Shown here piece after piece: positions 35,727 through 42,971 of a DNA stretch of 64,000 nucleotides. Under the pieces are notes generated by a model that saw nothing but the letters and a program-made list of their open reading frames with translations, did not search any database and had not been told where the DNA came from. A program made the position numbers and the translations under genes. Where the stretch lies: the NCBI RefSeq assembly GCF_014145395.1, contig NZ_JACHTE010000001.1, positions 1-64,000 of the forward strand, given 5' to 3'. Origin of the DNA: Marilutibacter penaei (GTDB taxonomy: Bacteria > Pseudomonadota > Gammaproteobacteria > Xanthomonadales > Xanthomonadaceae). Each line of letters begins with the position of its first letter. Within the stretch, counting starts at the first letter, position 1.

Positions 35727-37441
35727 TCGGTTTCGGCCACCGGACGGGCACCGGTCCAACCGGGCCCGCGCACCACGCGGCCGGGCGTGGCCCCGGTGTG
35801 CTCGCCGGCGCGCAGGACCTGCACCCCGTTCACGAACACGTCGCTGACGCCGGTCGCATAGCGCATGGGCGCCTCGAAGGTGGCGTGGTCGATGATCGTG
35901 TCCGGGTCGAAGACGACGATGTCGGCATGGCAACCCACTGCGAGGCAGCCCCGGCCCTCCAGCTTCCAGTGGCGGGCCGGCAGCCCGGTCAGGCGATGCA
36001 CGGCCTCCTCGAGCGGCATCAGGCCGCGTTCGCGAACGTAATGGCCCAGGAAGCGGGCGACATTGCCGTAGGCGCGCGGATGGGTGCTGGACTTCAGGAA
36101 GGCGCCCTCGGGCGCCGATGCTTCCGCATCCGAGCCCAGGCTCACCCAGGGCTGGCGGAGGCCCAGTTCGACGTTCTCCTCGCTCATCAGGAAGTAGGCG
36201 GCGCCGACCCGCGAGTCGTCTTCGACGATCAAGTCCATCACCGTGTCTTCGGGCGAGCTGCCGCGCACGCGCGCAACGTCGGCAAGCGTCCTGCCGGTCA
36301 GCGGCTTGAGGGCTTCGCTGTTGAAGCCGATCAGCAGGATCCGGTCGTCGGAACCGGCGAGCAGGCGCAGGTTTTCCCACTCGACGTCGGGGTCGCGCAT
36401 CTCGGTGGCGACGCGCGCCCGGATCGCGGGATCGCGCAGCCGCTCCACCATCGCATCATGGCCGCCGGCCTGCACCCACGGCGGCAGGGCGGCGGTGAGT
36501 CCGGTCGCGCCGGCCGTATACGCGTACATGTCCGCCGCCACCGAGACGCCCTCGGCACGGGCTGCGTCGATCCTGGCGATGGCTTCTGCCATTTTCGGCC
36601 AGTTCTGCTCGCCCGCGGCCTTGAGGTGGTAGGCCTCGGCATGCTGGCCGGTGGCGCGCCCGATCGCGATGGTTTCGTCCAGCGCTTCGAGGAAGCGATC
36701 GGCCTCGCTGCGCATGTGCGCGACGTAGCCGCCGCCCGATTCCGCCGCGGCCTGCGCGAGCGCCATCAGTTCGGGCGTCTCGGCGAACGCCGCGGGGGGA
36801 TAGATCAAGGACGCGCCGACGCCGAGCGCGCCTTCGCGCATCGCCTCGCGCACCAGCTCCTGCATGCGTGCCAACTGCGCGGGATCAGGGTCGACATCGC
36901 CTTCGCCCAGTTCGTGGATGCGCACGGTGGTCGCACCCACGAACGACGCCACGTTCGGCGAAACCCCCTTCGCCACCAGGCCGTCGAGATAGCCGCCGAG
37001 CGTGTTCCATTCGACGGGGTACTTGATGTCGCCCTGCTGCGCGACGGCATCCGCCTTCATCGCGTCGGTGTAGGGGCCCATCGACCAGCCTTCGCCGAAG
37101 ATCTCCAGCGTCACGCCCTGCTTGATGTCGCTCATCCCGCGGCCGTCCTCGATCAGCGACTCCACCGCCCAGCTGAGGACGTTGATGAACCCGGGCGCTA
37201 CCGCATCGCCCCCGGCATCCAGCACCTCGGTCGCGGTACCCGCCCCCGGCGGCAACCATGCGGCGATGCGGTCACCCTCGACCGCGATGTCGACCCGGCG
37301 CGGCGGAGCACCCGTGCCGTCATGGACCACCCCATTGCGGATGATCAGGTCGTACGTCGCGTCGGCATCGAGCACCGACGCAGGCATCGAAGCGCAGCCG
37401 GCGAGGCCGAGCAGGACGGACAGGCTCAAGAGGGATCGCAT
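35723..37441 (-). CDS. N-acyl-D-amino-acid deacylase-like amidohydrolase lipoprotein
   Basis: This is a 572-residue amidohydrolase of the D-aminoacylase group, anchored as a lipoprotein (lipobox LAGC, Cys16) and therefore in the envelope. The N-terminal and C-terminal beta-sandwich parts (YDLIIRNGVVHDGTG; ADIVVFDPDTIIDHATFE) and the barrel are present, as are the later metal-site histidines (YVAHMRSE, AYHLKAAG) and aspartate (SLGSDAEA). The first metal-binding HxH, normally PGFIDxHxH, is replaced by PGFINVLSW, and the usual bridging Cys region reads EIFGEGW. The enzyme may therefore use a single metal. The ATG at 37441 is preferred; a GTG directly before it is possible. It is 43 bases downstream of the DUF819 gene. 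Confidence 0.85.
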   Translation of the reverse strand: MRSLLSLSVLLGLAGCASMPASVLDADATYDLIIRNGVVHDGTGAPPRRVDIAVEGDRIAAWLPPGAGTATEVLDAGGDAVAPGFINVLSWAVESLIEDGRGMSDIKQGVTLEIFGEGWSMGPYTDAMKADAVAQQGDIKYPVEWNTLGGYLDGLVAKGVSPNVASFVGATTVRIHELGEGDVDPDPAQLARMQELVREAMREGALGVGASLIYPPAAFAETPELMALAQAAAESGGGYVAHMRSEADRFLEALDETIAIGRATGQHAEAYHLKAAGEQNWPKMAEAIARIDAARAEGVSVAADMYAYTAGATGLTAALPPWVQAGGHDAMVERLRDPAIRARVATEMRDPDVEWENLRLLAGSDDRILLIGFNSEALKPLTGRTLADVARVRGSSPEDTVMDLIVEDDSRVGAAYFLMSEENVELGLRQPWVSLGSDAEASAPEGAFLKSSTHPRAYGNVARFLGHYVRERGLMPLEEAVHRLTGLPARHWKLEGRGCLAVGCHADIVVFDPDTIIDHATFEAPMRYATGVSDVFVNGVQVLRAGEHTGATPGRVVRGPGWTGARPVAETD

Positions 37442-37484
37442 CACGTGAGGGCTCCCGGTCGATTACGGAAAGGGTCATGGCGGC

Positions 37485-38633
37485 TCACGAGAGCCCCCGG
37501 TACAGGCCGATGCCGACGAAATTGCCGACCACGTAGCCGAGGATGCCGGTTGCGACCGCAGGCACGGCGAGGCGGCGCCAGCCGAACAGCACCGCGAAGG
37601 CGATCGCGATCGGCGGGCCGCCGATGCACGCCGTCGACGCGATCACCAGTTCGGCATGGTTGAGGCGGAACAGGCGCCCGGCCAGCAGCACGAAGGCGAT
37701 GTGCACGGCGAAGAGCACCAGCACGTAGGCGAACAGCGCCGGTGCGGCGTCCAGCAGCGCGCGCAGGTCGGCGCCGGCACCCAGCATCGCGAAGAACAGG
37801 TACATGAAGAGCGTGGCGACCAGGTCTTCGCCGGAGAGGCCGCGCAGCCACCGCCGGCCGATCGTCGCGATCGCGACCATGATCGCGGTGATGAAGAGGA
37901 TGCCGTAGCTGGGCTGGCCGATGGCCGCCGCGATGGCATCACCACTCGCGCAGGCGAGCGCCGCGAGGGCGAGCGCGATGGACAGGTCGATCAGCGACGG
38001 CGGGCGGCGGTTGATCGCATCGCCATCCGCGGCTTCGTGGAGGCGTTCGCTTCGCCAGCCGAAGTGGCGACGGAACAACGCCGCGTTCGCCACCGCACCG
38101 ACCATCAGCAGGTAGCCGAGACCGACCACGTTGTCGATCGCGATGCCGGCGGCCAGGGCCGTGGGATCGCGGAAGCCGATGGCCTCGGCGACCGCCGCAT
38201 AGTTCAGCGAACCGCCGGTATAGGTCGCACCGAACACCGCGGCGAACTCCGCCTCGTGCGGCCCGAGGTCCAGCAGCAGCGCCCCGAGCCAGGCGCCTGC
38301 GACCACGCCGAACACGCCCGCGACGAAGGCCACCAGCGTTCGCCCGCCCTCGACCACCATGCTCACGAGATCCGCGCGCAACAGGAACAGCGCGATCGAC
38401 AGCGGCACCAGGATCTGCCAGACCACGCCGTAGGTCGGCGCCGAACGCGGGATCACGCCGAGGTTGGCCAGCGCCATTGCCAGCGCGATCACGATCATCA
38501 CGCCCGAGACACGCTGGCCAATGCGCGTCCGTTCGAGCCGGGCACCGATCGCGGCCAAACCGAAGAACACCGCGAGCAGGGCAAACGCGTTGTCCGCCGG
38601 CACCAGGGTTGCGATGGCGCCGGGTGTCGTCAC
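37485..38633 (-). CDS. DUF819 family membrane transporter
   Basis: This 382-residue protein with about ten or more membrane segments matches the DUF819 family, whose members resemble GltS-like amino-acid carriers. Typical segments are VFGATYTGGSLNYAAVAEA, AIDNVVGLGYLL, and the late ACIGGPPIAIAFA. The start is GTG at 38633, which overlaps the stop of the epimerase as GTGA, so the two genes are translationally coupled. Upstream in-frame sequence is antisense noise. Tight coupling with a dipeptide epimerase suggests that the carrier brings in the epimerase substrate or its precursor; the substrate itself is unknown. Confidence 0.85.
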   Translation of the reverse strand: MTTPGAIATLVPADNAFALLAVFFGLAAIGARLERTRIGQRVSGVMIVIALAMALANLGVIPRSAPTYGVVWQILVPLSIALFLLRADLVSMVVEGGRTLVAFVAGVFGVVAGAWLGALLLDLGPHEAEFAAVFGATYTGGSLNYAAVAEAIGFRDPTALAAGIAIDNVVGLGYLLMVGAVANAALFRRHFGWRSERLHEAADGDAINRRPPSLIDLSIALALAALACASGDAIAAAIGQPSYGILFITAIMVAIATIGRRWLRGLSGEDLVATLFMYLFFAMLGAGADLRALLDAAPALFAYVLVLFAVHIAFVLLAGRLFRLNHAELVIASTACIGGPPIAIAFAVLFGWRRLAVPAVATGILGYVVGNFVGIGLYRGLS

Positions 38634-39649
38634 CGCGCGGGAACCGGTCCGCCCCAGACCGCGTCGGGGCATTCGATCATGCCGTCGCGGTACACCACCG
38701 CCGGGGCCCGGTCCTCTTTCAGGAACACCGGCCCGTCCAGGTCGACGACATCGCAGTGCTGGCCCAGGATGAAGCCCGGCGCCGCTGCCCAGCTGCTGCC
38801 GGCCATGTTGCCGACCATCACCTTCAGGCCCAGCTCCCGGGCGCGCGCGGCGATCATCAGGCCCTCGGTCAGGCCCCCGCACTTGTCGAGCTTGATGTTG
38901 ACGACGTCGAAGCGGCCCACCAGCGCATCGACTTCGTCCAGGCCCTGCACGCTCTCGTCGGCGGCGATCGGGATGCGGCGGTCGACGCCGTCCAGTTCGT
39001 GCTCATGGCCGCGCCGGCAGGGTTGTTCCAGCAGCGAGACGCGGGCCGCGTGCAGCGCAGGCAACAGGGTTTCAAGGGTGTCAGCCACGTAACCCTGGTT
39101 GGCGTCGACGCCGATCCAGACATCGGGCCGGGCCTCGCGCACGGCGCGCACGCGCTCGCCGTCGAGCAACGCATCGCCCGTCAGTTTCAGTTTGAGCGCC
39201 TTTGCCTGCGCGTAGCCGCGCGCGCCCGTCGCCATGACGGCCGGGTCGTCTGCGCCAAGCGTGAACGTCGTAAGCAGCGGCCTCGGCTCCGGCAGGCCCG
39301 CCAGTTGCCATGCAGGCACGCCCGCACGGCGCGCCTCCAGTTCCCACAATGCGCAGTCGAGCGCGTTGCGCGCACCGCCGGGTGGGAGCAGCGACCGCAG
39401 CTCATCGCGCGACAGACCCGCTTCGATCGTGTCGCGCAATGCCTCCAGCGTCGGCAGCATGGTGGCCGGCGTGTCATCCAGGTAATAGACACCCGCGGCC
39501 TCGCCACGGCCCTCGAAGCGACCGTCATCCAGGACCACGACGGTCGCCGGCATCGCCTCGAACACGTAGCCGGAGATCCGGAACGGGGCGGCCAGCGGCA
39601 AGGGTTCGTTGCGCAGCGTCAGGGTGACGCGCGGGGCATGCGTGCTCAT
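38630..39649 (-). CDS. dipeptide epimerase / N-acetyl-D-Glu racemase-type enolase-superfamily enzyme
   Basis: This is a 339-residue member of the muconate-lactonizing/mandelate racemase branch, Ala-Glu epimerase subgroup. The acid-base pair is supplied by Lys155 in the KxK motif (KLKLTG) and by Lys253/Lys256 in NIKLDKCGG. The metal ligands are Asp182 (VDANQG), Glu208 (LLEQP) and Asp231 (IAADES). GGAGG sits upstream of the ATG at 39649. In known systems such enzymes epimerise L-Ala-D-Glu from murein peptides or, as DgcA, racemise N-acetyl-D-glutamate made by a DUF1611 enzyme. Both readings fit the neighbours here. Confidence 0.88.
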   Translation of the reverse strand: MSTHAPRVTLTLRNEPLPLAAPFRISGYVFEAMPATVVVLDDGRFEGRGEAAGVYYLDDTPATMLPTLEALRDTIEAGLSRDELRSLLPPGGARNALDCALWELEARRAGVPAWQLAGLPEPRPLLTTFTLGADDPAVMATGARGYAQAKALKLKLTGDALLDGERVRAVREARPDVWIGVDANQGYVADTLETLLPALHAARVSLLEQPCRRGHEHELDGVDRRIPIAADESVQGLDEVDALVGRFDVVNIKLDKCGGLTEGLMIAARARELGLKVMVGNMAGSSWAAAPGFILGQHCDVVDLDGPVFLKEDRAPAVVYRDGMIECPDAVWGGPVPAR

Positions 39650-39704
39650 TCGTGTCCTCCGGCAGGCCCGGATGGGCGCGACCCGGAGGCCACGCCCATC
39701 GACC

Positions 39705-41753
39705 TCAGTAGTTGGCGCTGTAGCCGACCAGGTGGTAGACCACGGCCATCCACAGGATCGCCACGCAACCGGCGGCCAGCACGATCGCCCACAACTTCGC
39801 CCAGATGCGACGGCGGCTGCGCAGGACCTGCCAGGCATTCCACAGGGCCACCAGGGCGCCGATCGGGAACACCACCAGCGACACGATCCGCAGCGCACGC
39901 ACCAGGCCGTCATTGGCGGGGCCGAGCATGTCGAGACTGCTGAACATCGCGGCGATGGTGCCGAACACGCCGAGCACGGTCACGAGCACGACCAGCGACG
40001 CGATCCGGATGATCCGGTGCGCACGCGCGTCCTCGCCCACCAGCCGGTATGGCACGCCGTAGTGGCGACGGACCAGGGCGGAGATCGGCCACGTGAGGAC
40101 CGTCAGCGCCAGCGCGATGATGCCCACGCCGACCAGCGGCAGCAGCCAGGCGGCCGAGCGCCACCACGGCACCGGCTCGAACACCGTGAAGGGCGACACC
40201 GGCTCGAAGCTCCAGCGGACGACCTTGCCGTCGACGACCTGCGCGGCGAGGCGGTCGCTGCCGGCGACGTCGCGCCAGACATAGGGGGCGACCTCCTTCC
40301 ACTTCACCGGCAGGCCATCGAGGCCGGTCAGCGCCGGCACCGAGATGCTGCCGTCCTCGGTCGCGACCACCTTGGTCTGCCCCACGAGGTTGAGGATGGC
40401 CAGGAAGTTGCGGTCGGGGCGACGGCTGCTGTCGTACAGGCCCGCCATCTGCGCGGCATGCTCGCGCGCCGTGGCCTCATCGACCGCGGTTTCTTCGACC
40501 TTGCCGGGCAGGTAGCGCTCCGCGAACGCCTTATGCAGCGCACCGCGGATCTTGCCGGCGGCGCCCTCGCGACCCGCGCTGTTGAACGATACGAACACGC
40601 CCACCCCATCGTCGATGAACAAGGGCATGTCACTGTGGAACCATTGCGTGTCGCCGGCATGGGCGATCACCCGCCGGTCATTGACGTTGTATTCGTAGAA
40701 TCCCAGCAGCATGCGATTCAAGGGAGGCAGCATGTCCAGCGCGGTGCCGTGCATCTGCTGGGCAGTCGCCGGCTCGAGGATGCGCGCATCGCGGTACGCG
40801 CCGTCCTGCAGGTGCGCGATCATGAAGCGCGCCATGTCCTCGCCCGAAGCCGAGAGACTGCCCGCCGGCGCGGGGGTCACGAACTCGAACTCCTTGGGCG
40901 CGTCTTCGCCATAGGCATAGCCCTTGGCCATCAGCGGCTGCAGGGCCTCCGGCAGCGGCTGGCGGAAGCTCGCATGGCGCATGCCCAGCGGCGCGAAGAT
41001 GTGCTGCTCGATGTAGTCGTCGAAGGATTGGCCCGACGCCCGTTCGACGACGTAACCGGCCAAAGCAGTCGCGTAGTTGGAATAGGCCGGCGTCGTGCCG
41101 GCATCGAAGATCCGCGTTGGCACCCAGTGCTTCAGGTAGGCATCGAGCGCCACGAACTGGGTCGGGTCGGCGATGATCAGGCCGCGGATCGCCTCCTCCA
41201 TGCCGGTGGTGTGGGTGAGCACGTTGCGCAGCGTCACCGGCGCGCCATTGCGCTCGGGGATCTGGAAGTCCAGGTAGGTGTTGATGTCGGCGTCGAGGTC
41301 CAGCTTGCCCTGCTCGACGAGCTGCATCACCGCGGTCCAGGTGAAGAGTTTCGAGACCGAGCCCGGGCGGAACAGCGTGGTCGCCGGGTCGACGGGGGTG
41401 CGTGCCTCGACGTCCGCATGACCGTAGCCGCGCGAGACCAGCACCTCGCCGTCCTTCACCACCACGACGACGGCCCCCGGGATGCCGCCTTGCCGGATCG
41501 CATAGGGCAGGAACCCGTCCAGCCACGCGCCGACGTCGGCACCGGTCAGCCCGCCGGCGTCGTCCGCGGGCGGCACCTCCACGCCGGGAACGCCCTCGAC
41601 GACATCCGCGACATCCGCGACATCAGGATCCGCAGGCACCGGGCCCGCCACCGGCTGGACCGCGTCGGCGGTGCGGGACTGGGACACGGCGGGCATCAGC
41701 GCCAGCAGGGCGCCCAGAAGGCAGGCCAGCGTGGCCGACGAATGCTTGGACAT
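39705..41753 (-). CDS. exported serine hydrolase with C-terminal membrane domain
   Basis: This 682-residue protein combines a signal peptide, a class C beta-lactamase-type catalytic domain (about 75-420; nucleophile SVSK at 132-135, second motif YSNY), an intermediate beta-rich region, and five or so C-terminal membrane helices. It resembles the penicillin-binding/D-aminopeptidase-like esterases tethered to the inner membrane with the catalytic domain in the periplasm. Two ATGs are adjacent; the second (41753) is better spaced from GGGGAG. It is the first gene of the minus-strand directon, with a promoter candidate upstream, and is divergent from the XRE-cupin regulator. Confidence 0.85.
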   Translation of the reverse strand: MSKHSSATLACLLGALLALMPAVSQSRTADAVQPVAGPVPADPDVADVADVVEGVPGVEVPPADDAGGLTGADVGAWLDGFLPYAIRQGGIPGAVVVVVKDGEVLVSRGYGHADVEARTPVDPATTLFRPGSVSKLFTWTAVMQLVEQGKLDLDADINTYLDFQIPERNGAPVTLRNVLTHTTGMEEAIRGLIIADPTQFVALDAYLKHWVPTRIFDAGTTPAYSNYATALAGYVVERASGQSFDDYIEQHIFAPLGMRHASFRQPLPEALQPLMAKGYAYGEDAPKEFEFVTPAPAGSLSASGEDMARFMIAHLQDGAYRDARILEPATAQQMHGTALDMLPPLNRMLLGFYEYNVNDRRVIAHAGDTQWFHSDMPLFIDDGVGVFVSFNSAGREGAAGKIRGALHKAFAERYLPGKVEETAVDEATAREHAAQMAGLYDSSRRPDRNFLAILNLVGQTKVVATEDGSISVPALTGLDGLPVKWKEVAPYVWRDVAGSDRLAAQVVDGKVVRWSFEPVSPFTVFEPVPWWRSAAWLLPLVGVGIIALALTVLTWPISALVRRHYGVPYRLVGEDARAHRIIRIASLVVLVTVLGVFGTIAAMFSSLDMLGPANDGLVRALRIVSLVVFPIGALVALWNAWQVLRSRRRIWAKLWAIVLAAGCVAILWMAVVYHLVGYSANY

Positions 41754-41825
41754 CATCTCTCCCCGGATGGGCCGCGGTCGGCGGCATGGGCGGACTGGAG
41801 ACCCCCGCCTCCGTCCTGTTCTGGC

Positions 41826-41854
41826 AATAGTGATCCTGATTGGAAAATTGTCAA
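41826..41854 (-). promoter_or_regulatory. candidate promoter of the hydrolase-epimerase-DUF819-deacylase unit
   Basis: On the minus strand TTGACA (41854-41849) is followed after 17 bases by ACTATT (41831-41826). TTGACA, a 13-base gap, then GATCA is the same layout as in the promoter at 35698-35726. An AT-rich patch (TTGGAAAATTGTCAA, plus strand 41840-41854) overlaps the -35 box, and a perfect palindrome GATCATGATC lies at 41885-41894. These are plausible sites for the divergent regulator. Confidence 0.5.
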
Positions 41855-41951
41855 CCCGGTATGGCAAAGACCGTCACAAAAGGCGATCATGATCTTCGAC
41901 CTGCGTGCGCCCGCACCGGAACGTCCCACCCCAGCAGGAAGCGCCTCCTAG

Positions 41952-42662
41952 ATGACCTCGCCCCACCCGACGATCGGCAACCTGTTGCGCGCGCTCCGCG
42001 CCCGGAACGACTGGACGTTGAAGGAAATGAGTGAGCGCTGCGGGATCCCGGTGTCCACGCTCTCCAAGGTCGAGCATGACCGCCTGTCCCTGACCTACGA
42101 CAAGCTGCAGCAGGTCGCGCAGCGCCTGAACATGCGGATGTCGGAGCTGTTCGCCGAAGAGGAAGGCGATCCCGAGCCCGCCGTGACCGCACGCCGCAGC
42201 ATCGGCCGGATCGAGGATGCGGTGCGCGTCAACACGCCCAACTACGATTACTACTACCTGTGCCCCGAGCTTCGCCGCAAGCGGATGATCCCGGTCCTGA
42301 CCCGGGTGCGCTCGGGCAGCCTCGAGGAGTTCGGCGCCCTCGTCCACCACACCGGCGAGGAGTACGTGCACGTGCTGGAAGGTGCGATCCGCGTGCACAC
42401 GGAGTTCTACGACCCCATCGTGTTGAAGGCGGGCGAAGCGGTGTACCTGGACTCGAGCATGGGCCACGCCTACACCACGGCGGAAGGCTGCGAGGAGGCG
42501 CTGCTGCTGGGTGTCTGCTCGAGCGCCGACGAGCAGTTGCTGGAATCGCTGATGACGCTGCACGGCGACGAAGGCACGGAAGGGGGCCACGCCGCGGCAC
42601 CGCCGGTGCGTGCGCCCACGGGGGTCCGTTCATCCCGGCGCAGGCGCACGGGCCGCGGGTAA
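41952..42662 (+). CDS. XRE-cupin transcriptional regulator
   Basis: This 236-residue regulator has an N-terminal Cro/CI-type helix-turn-helix (about 8-64: TLKEMSERCGIPVSTLSKVE) and a C-terminal cupin domain (about 110-190; HHTGEEYVHVLEGAIRVH, SSMGHAYTT) that would bind a small ligand. This architecture is common for repressors or activators of amino-acid and polyamine catabolism. The basic tail (RSSRRRRTGRG) is odd and may be non-essential. It is divergent from the serine hydrolase and the rest of the putative D-amino-acid directon, so it is the likely local regulator. Confidence 0.9.
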   Translation: MTSPHPTIGNLLRALRARNDWTLKEMSERCGIPVSTLSKVEHDRLSLTYDKLQQVAQRLNMRMSELFAEEEGDPEPAVTARRSIGRIEDAVRVNTPNYDYYYLCPELRRKRMIPVLTRVRSGSLEEFGALVHHTGEEYVHVLEGAIRVHTEFYDPIVLKAGEAVYLDSSMGHAYTTAEGCEEALLLGVCSSADEQLLESLMTLHGDEGTEGGHAAAPPVRAPTGVRSSRRRRTGRG

Positions 42663-42689
42663 GGCCCGTCCGGTTCCAGACGAAACCGT

Positions 42690-42717
42690 TGACACTCCTG
42701 GACGCCCTGTGATTATC
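42690..42717 (+). promoter_or_regulatory. thr operon promoter
   Basis: TTGACA (42690-42695) and GATTAT (42712-42717) are separated by 16 bases. The -35 box is the end of the block GACGAAACCGTTGACA, which recurs with one change before the ilv leader. The predicted transcription start falls one or two bases before the leader-peptide ATG, so the transcript would be almost leaderless. Confidence 0.65.
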
Positions 42718-42725
42718 TCGGCGTC

Positions 42726-42881
42726 ATGACGCATCGCAACACGCTTCCGCCGTCCATCTGCGTGCCGCCCTCCGGGGGCGCGTCGATGACGTGCGGGTTC
42801 AGTGCGTCGTCCCTCGAGGTCACCGCGATCACCACCATTACCACCACCGGCACTTGTCTGCCGGGGTGCGACCGCGCGTGA
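42726..42881 (+). CDS. thrL: thr operon leader peptide
   Basis: This 51-residue ORF begins MTHRNTLPPS and contains the control run VTAITTITTTGT, rich in Thr and Ile codons as in classical thr leader peptides. Ribosome stalling at these codons when charged Thr or Ile tRNA is scarce would alter folding of the mRNA before thrA. It is longer than the 21-residue E. coli peptide, with the control run near its end. No Shine-Dalgarno is visible. The stop is 90 bases before thrA. Confidence 0.85.
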   Translation: MTHRNTLPPSICVPPSGGASMTCGFSASSLEVTAITTITTTGTCLPGCDRA

Positions 42882-42894
42882 ACTGAAGCAACCA

Positions 42895-42940
42895 CGCCGC
42901 TCCGCCCCCCGATCCGGGTGCGGCGGTCTGGCACCGGGAT
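42895..42940 (+). promoter_or_regulatory. possible thr attenuator stems
   Basis: Two overlapping helices can form after the leader stop: CGCCGC (42895-42900) with GCGGCG (42920-42925), and ATCCGGGTGC (42912-42921) with GCACCGGGAT (42931-42940; one mismatch). They share bases 42920-42921 and so exclude each other, as in attenuation. No T-run follows, so termination, if it occurs, would be Rho-assisted or the control translational. Confidence 0.4.
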
Positions 42941-42971
42941 TCGAGGACGGGGCTCCACAAGGAAGCCCGCC

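Noticed and set aside
32264-37663. A 1799-codon plus-strand open frame opposite the DUF1611, TonB receptor and deacylase genes
   Set aside because: It is antisense to three well-supported genes. Long open antisense frames are expected at this GC content because of third-position bias, and its composition (runs of Arg, His, Gly, Ala, Val) matches no protein family.
38634-38882. N-terminal extension of the DUF819 gene
   Set aside because: It is antisense-like composition inside the epimerase gene. The GTG at 38633 (GTGA overlap) fits the family length.
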